From NCBI GenBank assembly GCA_020809705.1, contig CP085826.1, positions 7,688,001 through 7,752,000 on the forward strand: DNA of 64,000 nt. Direction: 5' to 3'. The notes beneath the pieces are model-generated. The model was not told the DNA's origin, searched no databases, and was given only the letters and a program-made list of their open reading frames with translations. This document shows positions 38,053 through 48,092 of this stretch, one piece after another. The position numbers were made by a program, and so were the translations under genes. Origin of the DNA: Calonectria ilicicola (taxonomy: Eukaryota > Ascomycota > Sordariomycetes > Hypocreales > Nectriaceae). Each line of letters opens with the position of its first letter. Within the stretch, counting starts at the first letter, position 1.

Positions 38053-40367
38053 ATGAGCGACATGGATGCTTCGGCCATCATCTGCGGCATCCCGGCCGTG
38101 GTGAAACTTTTGGCAAATTCTATCAAACTTGTTCACGCGTGTGCCAACCAAACGAGGCTTCAAAAAGTTGTCGCCAACGCCGAAATCCAATTAGTATACC
38201 TCAAAGATCTACTCACTAGTCCCCAAAGTCAATGGAAACCGAAATTGTGGTCACCTGATGATTTGGAAAAACTAAGGCGTATTTTGGATGAGCTATCTAA
38301 AAGACTTACTGCTCTAAATTCATTGTTGGAGTATGCAGGTGTGGAACCAACCAAAAGAGATTCAAGGTTATTAAAGCGTGCCAAGTTAGCCCTTACTGGG
38401 TTTGAGAAGAAGGTCAAGGGACATATTGAACATCTTGAGACCCTTAAGACACTCCTAAAATCGACAATGACTGATATCACTCATGTTCGACTTGAAGGTA
38501 ACGCATGTCACTAAATATTAATGCTTTTATCGTTTTCTGACATTCCTTCTTGATATTAGACCCTAATTCTATTTCCGCGCGGCGTTGCTCCCAGCTATCC
38601 ATAATAAAAGACACTCTTCAACCATGTACCACCAGTTTTATCCCACCAAAGCTATCAGGAACGCTTGAATGGGTCTTGCATCACCCCAAAATTAAGGATT
38701 GGATGTCCTCGAACCTAGAGGAGCTCTCAACCAGAGGATTGTGTATTTACGGGGTCAAAGGCTGTGGGAAATCTATCCTAGCTTCTACCTTGGCAAATGA
38801 CCTGGATCGTTGCAAACACAAATCTGCTTTTTTTTCTTTTTGGGCTCAAAGTGAGAGCCAAAGAAAGATGAAATCGATGTTATGCTCTCTTTTATGGCAC
38901 CTCACTCTCAAGCTTCCTGATGAATCTTTTGATAGGATGGCACCGGTCATTATAAATATGCCGGAATTAACATTATTCGATCTAAGCCAAATTATCATCG
39001 ACGTCGCAAGCGAAATGAATCAAATGGTGTATTTGATCATTGATGGATTGGACGAGAGTGATGATGAATGGAATAATAAATCAGAAGGAGGCTTGAAACT
39101 CATAATCGATCTACTCCAAAGTCACCCCTCACTAAAGGTAATGCTCCTTGGCAGAGAAACAGCTATGAGAGAAAGTCTCAAAATTCTCTCTAGTATTGAA
39201 ATCACGAAGGAATTAGTTGAAGGGGACATTCAAAAGCTCATCACTACTGAAATTGATCAAATTCCATCTATCGGCGGTAATCTTCAAAACCAAATCAAAA
39301 ACGTCCTGATGGATAAATCGGAGGTGATGTTTCTCTGGGTGAAGCTTACTTTCAAAGAGTTGCAAAGATGTTTCAGTGCCGCTGAGATCAAATCCACTCT
39401 GGAAAGCCTACCCCAAACCTTAGAAGCAGAATATGACCGACTATTCTTGCAACTCTTAGCTAGGCTAGGGGGTAGCAAAAATGCTTCACATTTATCCACT
39501 CCAGCTTACAGGGCTTGGACGCTTTTCCAGATTATTCTTGGTGCAGCAGAGCCACTAACCCTTGATGAGCTGCGCCACGCCTTTGCAGCCTCATGCTCAT
39601 CAGATGAAGATTGGATAGACCACATAATAAGTGTTGAGGGTATCATCGATTCATGTGGGGATTTCATTCATATATCAAATAATTATGTATATCTGGGTCA
39701 TACCTCGGTCGCAGAATACCTCACTCGAGAACCATTGCTGTGGACTTCAACTCCTGAAATTCAATTCTTTCGTGTCGACCAAAATGAGACGGAATATCGA
39801 TTAGCGGTCACTTGCATGAACTATCTGGAACTTGTGAATTGGCATCCTCTCACTATACATTCAACTCCACAAGTAGTGGAAAACCTTGCGCACCAATATT
39901 GGTTCCTCAGTTATGCCCAAGGGCGGATGGCTGACCACTTTTTTGGGGGCAAAAATACTTGGTCAGATTTACAGCTTAAGATGCGATCTTTTATCAACTC
40001 GGTGCAATTCTGTCACTGGCTGGAATACCGATTGATCTTGGCTCTTGATGATTCGAATGGCCCCAATATTCTAAACCTGGGCTTTGATATTATAGCACTT
40101 GGAGAATGGTATGACGGATTTGTTTGTGATATTTCAAACAGTAGTTTTCGGGATCGCCTGGAACAGGAGCTTACTCGCCTTAAAATGGAATATGGCCCGA
40201 ACCATTCAAAAGTAGGTCTTTGGGGATCCCTTCTAGAGTTTGGAGAAGAAGCCAAACAGCATGCCTCCCTAACTCATTTCTATGGATCAATATTCCATGT
40301 TTCACCAAAATCCAGAAGCGAGCTAGCATTGGAATCAAAAGATCTACCAACAAAAACTCCCAAATAA
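38053..40367 (+). CDS. NLR-like protein, N-terminal domain plus NACHT domain
   Basis: Exons 38053-38497 and 38560-40367 encode an N-terminal helical domain (148 residues, like the STAND N-terminal domains of fungi), then a NACHT NTPase. The Walker A motif is YGVKGCGKSILAS near residue 212, and the Walker B/acidic motif is VYLIIDGLDESDDE. A winged-helix-like part follows (SLPQTLEAEYDRLFLQLL, then LTLDELRHAFA and VYLGHTSVAEYL). The frame ends at TAA 40365-40367, yet the same frame continues only five codons later into a TPR-like ORF. The two are probably one STAND protein split by a nonsense codon. Fungal NACHT proteins act in non-self recognition and programmed cell death; that role here is inferred from family alone. 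Confidence 0.8.
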
Positions 40368-40382
40368 TGTGATCAGTCACCT

Positions 40383-42548
40383 ATGGCATTCAGAGCTATT
40401 ACGAAAACCGGACATAAAGTGCTCTCGAATATTTCAACCGCCAGGCTTATCAAGTGTGCAACTGGACTTGATATCCTCAGATTTGGTAACTGGTTTTCCA
40501 TACCAGATGACTTGCTCTTCGAAATGTTTTTCAGTATCTCCGCTCGTCTCCCTGTTTTCTTGATTTTAATAATCGCCACGCGCCACCTTAATCGGAATGA
40601 GCTTCAAAAGGCAAAAAGGTTGTACATTGTTGCGAAACAACGGGTTGAAGGACATGGCACCTTGGAAGAGGCACTATGCTTCCTGTTAGCCGCCTTCATT
40701 CAACAAGCGGAAGGCGGAGACATAACTCCGGATTTAAAAAGAGCGGAAGAGATCATGCATACTCTGCCAAACGGTTTGGTGCAGGATTACTACAGTATGG
40801 GCATTCATTCACTCTTGATCAAAGAACTCTTCTCTTCAGATGACAGTGAAGCACAAGCCGAAGCGCTCCAAAAGGTGCAATATATGGCGAAGGCTTATGG
40901 CCTTAAACCGAAATCAAGAAGCTCTCTGAATTCATTATTGGAGTCATTTGTTAAAAAGTCCAAGTTGTGGGCAATTGACGAAAGTATTCACTGGCAACGT
41001 GTTCTGGTACCTTTAAATAGGGGGGGACATGATTTGGATGCCATAAAGATCTGCCATATTTCATTAAGAAACACGGAATCTAGTCTTGGCATCACACACG
41101 ACCGCATTAAACTCACAAGGTCATTTCTAGCGGCATCATACTGTAACGCGGGGAAATACACAGAGTCTGTCCAATTTTGCCAAGCTTTATTAACAGAGCT
41201 TGCTCCTGACGAAAGCGATTATAACGACGTTTTGGTTTCCCTTATAGTCAGCCTTGTGCATCTGGGTCAGTTTCAACAAATCCTGGGACTTATTTCGGAT
41301 CCAATGTGCGAGAGAATGCTGCCTATGGACAGAATCTCCGTCTGTGAAATATTAGTACCTTTTTTGATATCATATGAGAAGGAGGAAGAGGCATTAAGAT
41401 TAATAGCAAAAATTGATTTTATAACCAAACCCTCAGACACAGCGGAATCGGAAGATTTACAAGTCCAAAGAACATTCGATATTTGTGCTGATTTATACAT
41501 ATGTCTCATGGGAAGGTATATCATTACTGAAAATAGAGACAAAGGAATTGGAATCTTGAAAAATTGGGCTGACATCATTTCCCAAATACAACCAATTTCA
41601 ACGCCAATATACCTTTCAAACCTATTCAAAGTAGGCTTTCTTGCACATTTGTCTGGTTTAGAAAAGGAGTCACAACAGATCGACGAAGAAGTTTTACTTC
41701 GACATCAGCATCACGATAATGACGAGATCGCGGCTTGTCTTGTAAGAATTATGACGTGGGCAGATTCTCTCAGCATCAATGGAAACCTTTCATGTGCTGA
41801 GAAACTCTATCTGAAATTGATAGACAGCAAAATACCAATCAAGGATTTGTGGTTGATACCTTCTCTTTATTCCAGTATTGCATCAATATATGAGAAGGGT
41901 AAACAACGAGATTTGGTTTCTCAAGCTCTTTGGAATGTTTCCGAAAGTCTACAATCCGAAGACCAGTGCACTAGCTCTTATAATATAACTTGGGCGCTAT
42001 ACCATCGTGGTAGCTCGTTATACTATAGAAACGATATGAGTGGTGCGATTTCAATGTTTGAGAGCGCGATAAAAAGCACAGAAAATATCCCAGGTAAGCA
42101 CGAGGCATTGATTGCCAAAGCCTTTAGCTATCGTGGGCTGTATAGTGCATTCGTTTCTCAAGAGAACATTGAGTCCTCACATAATACAATACTAAAAGCA
42201 TTAGAAAACTGCAAGTTAGCTCTGAAAGCGCTAGACATTTATTGGGAAGATGAATCAGACACTGAAACAATCGCTGAATCAGAATTGGAATCAGAACCGC
42301 AGTCAGAACCACAATCAGTACTGGAATCAGAATCAGAATCAGAATCAGAATCAGACCTATCCGATGCCGATGGTGGTGATGCTAAAGTTTATCGGATCAG
42401 TGGCAACGACAGAAAAGTACAGGAATCGCAGTCCTTTATCCCTGACATATTAGAATATTTGCAGGTTTTGATAAATGAGTTGGAGATCGAAGTGCGATGG
42501 TCTGCAAAAGACCCACTGACTGATCGTTTGAGATATTGGCAGTGGTGA
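40383..42548 (+). CDS. TPR-like repeat region, probable C-terminal half of the NACHT protein
   Basis: This 721-residue frame lies in the same phase as the NACHT frame, just 15 bases after its stop. It is rich in paired helices resembling tetratricopeptide repeats (for example NAGKYTESVQFCQALL, VLVSLIVSLVHLGQFQQIL, YRNDMSGAISMFESAI). A Glu/Ser-rich tail around 42259-42360 is encoded by a gaatca-type microsatellite. In fungal STAND proteins such repeats form the sensor half. No GT-AG intron of suitable length and phase that removes the TAA was found, although a strong-looking GTAGGT lies at 40212. Read as one gene, total length would be about 1,470 residues. It could instead be expressed alone, but an adjacent same-phase start makes that less likely. 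Confidence 0.7.
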   Translation: MAFRAITKTGHKVLSNISTARLIKCATGLDILRFGNWFSIPDDLLFEMFFSISARLPVFLILIIATRHLNRNELQKAKRLYIVAKQRVEGHGTLEEALCFLLAAFIQQAEGGDITPDLKRAEEIMHTLPNGLVQDYYSMGIHSLLIKELFSSDDSEAQAEALQKVQYMAKAYGLKPKSRSSLNSLLESFVKKSKLWAIDESIHWQRVLVPLNRGGHDLDAIKICHISLRNTESSLGITHDRIKLTRSFLAASYCNAGKYTESVQFCQALLTELAPDESDYNDVLVSLIVSLVHLGQFQQILGLISDPMCERMLPMDRISVCEILVPFLISYEKEEEALRLIAKIDFITKPSDTAESEDLQVQRTFDICADLYICLMGRYIITENRDKGIGILKNWADIISQIQPISTPIYLSNLFKVGFLAHLSGLEKESQQIDEEVLLRHQHHDNDEIAACLVRIMTWADSLSINGNLSCAEKLYLKLIDSKIPIKDLWLIPSLYSSIASIYEKGKQRDLVSQALWNVSESLQSEDQCTSSYNITWALYHRGSSLYYRNDMSGAISMFESAIKSTENIPGKHEALIAKAFSYRGLYSAFVSQENIESSHNTILKALENCKLALKALDIYWEDESDTETIAESELESEPQSEPQSVLESESESESESDLSDADGGDAKVYRISGNDRKVQESQSFIPDILEYLQVLINELEIEVRWSAKDPLTDRLRYWQW
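42259..42360 (+). repeat. In-frame microsatellite encoding a Ser/Glu-rich tail
   Basis: A run of near-perfect gaatca/gaatcagaac-type units encodes alternating Glu and Ser with some Pro and Gln. It lies near the C-terminus of the TPR-like frame and is likely length-variable between strains. Confidence 0.75.
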
Positions 42549-43324
42549 GATGAAACCCATGTATAGATGAAGAGAGGAAGAGCTTTGGATGAACACAGAA
42601 AAAACACCATATGATAACATACTTATTAGTACGATCGTCTACTCATACTAAGCTATTAATTTTATTATCAAATACACAGATTGATGTTTTGACGAAAAAT
42701 GCCTCAGGTGATGCTTTTCAAACGGTCAAGTAACAGGCATTCATAGCTTGGTCCATGTAAATTCATCGCGACGGGCAATACCAATCTGAATTACGGGGCC
42801 TGACTATGGATGGTAGATAATCAAGCGTTTGCGATTGCTTGATCATATGGTACGAAAAAGCCACCCATGTCATCATGGGCTGTGGGGCATTGCTCGATGC
42901 GGTGATACGGAGCGGCCATGCATGAGTCTCTGGTTCGAGGAAAGGTACTGGTTTCCTTTGAAATACGTAAATTATATCACCTATCTCTGTTATTTCATGT
43001 GTGGTTAATGAATATTGCATCATTAGATGTATCTGATTCTTGCTCAATTAGGCCTAAAAGAAATTGTATTTTGTATTCGCCCCTGACGTCCGACGCAAAA
43101 TTTCCATACGTGCAGCTAGTCGCTCCGCACACCCTAGTTAATGCAGGGGTTGTCGGCAGATCGGCTTGTTTTGCAGTCTTCTCCGCTTCTTGAGATGATA
43201 AATCGCAGCAACGGAGAGTGGCCAACGTGTAACACGCTTTACCCCTCACTCCAGTCGACCGAGACATACCTAGAGAAGTCGCCGTCATGTTTTCAGTCCT
43301 CTAGCTAGCGCCAGCTACCATAGT
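42549..43324. other. Intergenic region, no gene seen
   Basis: This lies between the TPR-like frame and the P450 pseudogene. Overlapping frames of about 90 codons on both strands have no motif. Nothing supported is seen. Confidence 0.45.
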
Positions 43325-45001
43325 ATGTCTTCGTACATTCGCTCTACTCCTCACATAAAAGCTCAGCGCATACTGACCGGTTCTGAACAGCTACTTCTGT
43401 CTCTGGTTTCAATTGTATACAATCTCTGCATACATCGCTTGTCCAAAGTCCCTGGACCCAAGATCTATGCCATTTCGCAACTCCCATATCTCTACCATCT
43501 GATCAAAGGGGATTGGCATAGGCTTCTGAGAGAGTTCCATGAGAAATATGGCCCAGTCGTTAGATACAGTCCTAAAGATGTCTCCTTCAATTCCGATGAC
43601 GCCTTCAAAAAGATTTATGCTTACAAGACGGGTGGAGAGAGGAATTACGAAAAGGACCCTACCTTTTATCAGCGCCTTCGTGGAGCTGACAATATGATAA
43701 TTGCTTCCAATTTCGAACACAGACGTCACCGGCGGTTGGTGGCACATGCTTTCTCTACAAAGGCGCTGAGCAACCAGGAAAGTGTGTTGCAGCACTATGC
43801 TGATCTTTTTGTCAACAATCTTAGTGCTCATGCAAAGGAGCGGGGGAAGCCTCTTGATATTGTCGAATGGTACAACTTTGCGACATTCGATTTAATTGGC
43901 GACTTGGCATTCGGGAGGTCCTTTCAGTGCCTCGAGAGTGGCGGATATCACCCATGGGTTCGCATTATCTTCGAGAGCGCCAAAGCATTCCCGTTCCGGC
44001 AAGTATTCATACGTCTCAATTTGACAACTATTGCCAACATGTTTATCCCGGCTTATCTGAAAAAGAGTGCCGAGGACCATCACGAGTTCAGTACCCGAAC
44101 AGCCATGCAACGAATAGAAACCAAGGATACCACTCGAGAAGATTTCATGTCGTACATCCTTCGGTACAATGACGAGCGGGGCATGTCAACGGAGGAAATT
44201 GTAGAGAACGCCAACTTACTTATCGTGGGAGGAAGCGAAACCACATCATCGCTCCTAAGCGGCGTGACTTACTATCTCCTCACTCACCCCGCTGTTTACA
44301 ATAGGCTTGTCAATGATATACGAGCATCCTTTGATGCAGAAGATGAGATCACTCTGACACGAGTTGGTCAATTAGAGTACTTGCTTGCTGTTCTAAATGA
44401 AGGGCTCCGCATGTGTCCGTTACATTTCTCATTTTTCTTGTCTACTTGCTTGTTCACATTCAACTAATAATACCACTAGATCCTCCAGCACCAGTTAGTT
44501 TACCCCGTTTAGTCCCTCCTGGCGGAGATGTAATCGGTGGCTATTGGATTCCGGAAGATGTGAGTCATAGCACAAGTCATTTAGCTCAACCACCACTAAC
44601 TCAAATCCCATTTTCCCCATAGACGGTAGTTTCCGCTGCACATTGGACGACATTTAGGTCAGCATCCCACTTCCGCGATCCAAACAAATTCGTACCGGAA
44701 AGATGGCTAGCTGACCCCCGGTACGCCAGCGACAATACAGAAATGTTCTAGCCATTCTCAACCGGCCCTAGAAATTGTGTGGGCCAAAAGTAAGAAGCAA
44801 AGAAAATCCCAATTGCCCGCACAGTAGTGTCCTGAGAGTGGAAAGCACTAATTCGGCAACAGCCTCGCTAATGCAGAGATGCGATTGATTCTTGCCCGTT
44901 TACTCTGGAAATTTGACTTGGAATTGTGTCCAGAAAGTGAAAATTGGGCAGATCAGAATGTATACGTGATATAGGAAAAAGGCCGCTCCGTGTCAGATTG
45001 A
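43325..45001 (+). pseudogene. Cytochrome P450 pseudogene with two in-frame TAG codons
   Basis: Exons 43325-44414, 44480-44559, 44623-44789 and 44863-45001 restore a P450 of normal layout. It has a hydrophobic N-terminus, a VPGPK hinge, the I-helix segment ANLLIVGGSETTSSL, the K-helix start (LNEGLRM|YPPAP) and RDPNKFVPERWL. The haem loop is PFSTGPRNCVGQ with its Cys, and the C-terminal EMRLILARLLWKFDL follows. TAG at 44749-44751 sits directly before the haem loop, and TAG at 44972-44974 sits where Trp is usual (VYV-x-x-EKG). The first stop alone removes the haem ligand, so the product cannot be active. Everything else reads through, so decay is recent. The first donor is GTCCGT. Confidence 0.85.
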
Positions 45002-45865
45002 CTGAGGTTACCAGGGGATAAATGGGACACTAGCAAGATAGGGACTATCGTTAATAAAAGGTGATAATGATAGACCATAAATACAAACTAAATTTGGCAA
45101 CGTTCCTTCTAGTTACGTGGGCCTTTTTCTCAAAATATTATCGCTAGACAAGCCCACTATCGGCACATTCGGACAAAAAGATTGCGAAAATTTTGGCCTG
45201 CCAACTCGTATGTGTTTTTGGTTTGATATCCCCTAAGAGAGGCAGCTCGACCTAGTCGTCTAAGGAGCAGTTCGATTATTCTTGCCTACTAGATGCGACG
45301 GCAATGTGGCACCTTCTACCCTTTTCGCCGTACAATACTTTATCTGTTAAAGCCTTGGGTAAAGACTTTTTCAATGACCTCAGTGAATCTTTATGAATTC
45401 GACACATTCACAATGGCCTATCTATAGACATTATTACATTATCCACACTCCCCACCACATGCGTTAACCAACCAATCCAGATGCAATGATATCCTGCAGC
45501 ACCTGTAAATATGACTTCAGTCGCCGATCCTTCTCGTTTCAAAGGTCGAAGTGGATTTATCCAAGAAGTCACTCTTACTCTTTGAGAAAGTTCAACCAGT
45601 GCAACGAACTAGCTATGACTCAGTGTATGCCTACAGTAGGTCACCTTGCCCTTGTCATTGGCTAACTATCTGTAAGAAAAAGAGTCACCGCGTTTCTATA
45701 GATGGTAGGCCATTGATAAATATAGCAGTATGGAACGATATGCATTGGTTTATCCCCCCCCCAGCCTAACACCATTATTCAAGAGTCGGCATCCCGAGCG
45801 CAGTCTCCTTGAATACCCAGTTACTTTTTTTTTGTCCTATACATAAGTCTAGCTATCCAGCAAGG
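45002..45865. other. Intergenic region containing a decayed repeat copy
   Basis: No intact gene is seen. The segment 45221-45330 is the inverted counterpart of 37168-37280 and is listed separately. A homopolymer-rich tract follows near 45757-45830. Confidence 0.45.
45221..45410 (+). repeat. Dispersed repeat, decayed plus-strand copy
   Basis: Read on the plus strand, this matches the minus strand of 37280-37168 over about 110 bases. Shared blocks include gatatcccct, agctcgacctag and gattattcttgcc, and then an ATG. The short frame after it (MRRQCGTFYPF) parallels MRWQSGSLYPF of the left copy, but it diverges and stops soon after. It is a broken member of the same family. Confidence 0.6.
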
Positions 45866-46522
45866 TCAAGTCAATAGATCAAATAGAGCTTGCAAATGCA
45901 AGACTACCCAGTTACATATCTGTGGTTTATAATGATAGCAACTACCAATGAAAGGAGCAAGTTTCTCATTATGCCGGTCATACAACTCTTTTTCCAATAT
46001 GATGAAACACCTGACTGGCATCGAATAATTGAAACATTCAAATACTTCCAATCTATGGTTCTTAATGGAACCACATATTGGGTCTTCTTGGGTATTTGCC
46101 GCCAGTGGAATCGCAATCGGAGAAATAGCCAAGATTGTCGTAGCATCATCTAGTGTGTCAGCTAAGCATGATGGGCAGTTTCTGACATTAATGCAAGTTT
46201 TTTGACAGGCAAAATAGTTATCCAGCAAGTTCAGTACACAAACCCATCTTTCCACATTTCCCCCAGTCGATTCCGGCTCGAATCTGATACATGATTTAGC
46301 GATAGGAGCAAAATTCTCCTTGTACCATGATTGAATGGCTGCTTCTTTTAGGTATCGGTCTTCGGCGAAATGCTGAAAGATTTTTAATCGCGGATTTTGA
46401 CCCTCTGAACCATCAATTTCCGAAGTAGGAGACATCGACTGCGGAGATACCGCCAGAACTGTCATCATATTGTACCCCTTGCTATGGTGTTGGGTGCATT
46501 GATCTATTGGGCTACACACCAT
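45866..46522 (-). CDS. Hypothetical protein with two internal repeats (dispersed family)
   Basis: I do not recognise this 218-residue protein. It contains two related segments. The first has VLAVSPQSMS, NPRLKIFQHF and WYKENFAPIAKSCIRFEPE. The second has ILAISPIAIP, NHRLEVFECF and LYDRHNEKLAPFIGSCYHYKP. A third related segment is in the truncated ORF at 36835-37203. Cys residues are frequent between the repeats (a QKTCINVRNCPSCLA stretch). There is no signal peptide or obvious membrane span. It could be a lineage-specific gene, a multi-exon gene read only in part, or a remnant of a repeat element. Preservation of the protein pattern across copies argues for past coding function. Confidence 0.45.
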   Translation of the reverse strand: MVCSPIDQCTQHHSKGYNMMTVLAVSPQSMSPTSEIDGSEGQNPRLKIFQHFAEDRYLKEAAIQSWYKENFAPIAKSCIRFEPESTGGNVERWVCVLNLLDNYFACQKTCINVRNCPSCLADTLDDATTILAISPIAIPLAANTQEDPICGSIKNHRLEVFECFNYSMPVRCFIILEKELYDRHNEKLAPFIGSCYHYKPQICNWVVLHLQALFDLLT

Positions 46523-47429
46523 ATAGATTTAAATCAGAAGTCCAGCTTAAGAAAGACACGGGACACGCAGCACTCGAATTGCGATGTCTGAAATTCTTTG
46601 TAATGATATTACCAAGTCCTTTGGCTGTTTTAGCTTCACGGTGGAGGCCCAACAGTTGGCTGGCGTGCGGGGCAACATTATTCTTAACGGCTTTTATCTG
46701 GACCATGAATGACGAGCATTGTGGTTATTGACTTATGTTTTGGCCCAGTGAAATATTGGACGTAATGGGATGTGCGGATCCTTACAATTAGGAGGGAAAG
46801 AAGCAAGAGGATTTTATGTTGTTTTATATTTCCTATCTTCAAGCATTCCAGGAACGCGCTTTTCATGCATCAATGAGATAGCTCTTTGTTCACAACATTT
46901 CATGTGTTCACATAGAAAGTTAATAAATAAAGAAATATAAGTCAATACAAAATGTAGACCAATGAAGTTCAAAGAGCTCTTATTCGAACATGATTCAACT
47001 TTAGGATAAAATAGCAATATCATGGGCTGTGTCTCACTGTCCGTTTGTTCAAGTACAGACATTCTTTACTTTCTCTCGTGTTTTCAAATTAAATAACAGC
47101 TTGGGCATGTTTTTGTCAAACTCAAATGAGTTCCCGAAATAGTAATCGGGTTGATCGCGAGTGGATCGCTTGAACAGCGTCATTTGCACGGCAGAAATCG
47201 CGGAATCCAGGAGGATGGAACAGTAATCATGAGTGTTCAAATCCCTCGACAGTTTTATGGCCGCCCACTCATACTTTGCGTTTCTTTGAACCGTCTGTTC
47301 ATTTTCTTATCGGGCGGTAGGATAAGATAAGATAAGGAATAAAAAGTACGCACCACTAGCGATGGCCACAACACCAAAAGAGCAAAAAAAGAAAGCCTCG
47401 CAAATGCTCGCAATCGTATTATAGGAACA
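46523..47429. other. Intergenic region, no gene seen
   Basis: AT-rich spacer between the repeat-family ORF and the tRNA gene. Short frames of 60-80 codons have no motif. Confidence 0.45.
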
Positions 47430-47511
47430 GCCCGATGCGGGGGTCGAACCCGCAACCTTGAGATCGCGTACTCGTAAGAGTCTCACGCTCTACCGATTGA
47501 GCTAACCGGGC
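47430..47511 (-). tRNA. tRNA-Lys(CTT) with a 10-nt intron
   Basis: The minus strand folds as a tRNA. The acceptor stem pairs GCCCGGT with ATCGGGC (one weak pair), the D-arm is GCTCAATCGGTAGAGC, and the T-arm is GCGGGTTCGACCCCCGC. The anticodon stem TGAGA/TCTCA encloses the loop CTCTTA-A once a 10-base insert (CGAGTACGCG) after position 37 is removed. Position 37/38 is the canonical site of nuclear tRNA introns. The anticodon is CTT, reading AAG (Lys). Confidence 0.95.
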
Positions 47512-48092
47512 GTGGCTTGAATTGTTGGTTTCTGGCTGAGCCGTAATCGCCTCAACTTACACGGACCCGGTGTGGGCTCGACCAGGAAAATTTTTTACGA
47601 GTGGAGACAATGCATTCTTGTTAGAATCAATTTGGCCCTGGGCGAGGTGAGCTGCATTAATCCATGACTGCTTTAGACCAGCCATGGGCTGCCGAGGGCC
47701 GAAATCAAATGTGAATTATCGAGACTTTGTAGGGGAAAGAAATAATAGTTTGTGATGAATTCTGCTTGGTTACCACACCTTTACTTCTAGAGCAGTTCGT
47801 AGTGTTCACGCCGCTCACCTACCCTATCCACTGAAGAAAAAAGACATAGTTTCATTAAATTGAGAGTGTGGTTCATGTGTGATGTCTACACTATAGGTAG
47901 TGATCGTATAACTGATCTGCTGTAGAGAATACTTAGATCGACAACGAGGCCCAGTCTAGCGCACAGTTATTGCATGGATTCGCGAACTTGGTATTCTCTT
48001 TCTATTAATATATGCTTTTTCTACAAAATTTTTATTCAATTGCGGGATTTGTACACCAGGTCCTCCAAGATCCTCGCCGCTCTTTGAGATGT
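47512..48092. other. Intergenic region, no gene seen
   Basis: Spacer between the tRNA and the 3' end of the seven-helix membrane protein gene. No supported feature. Confidence 0.5.
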
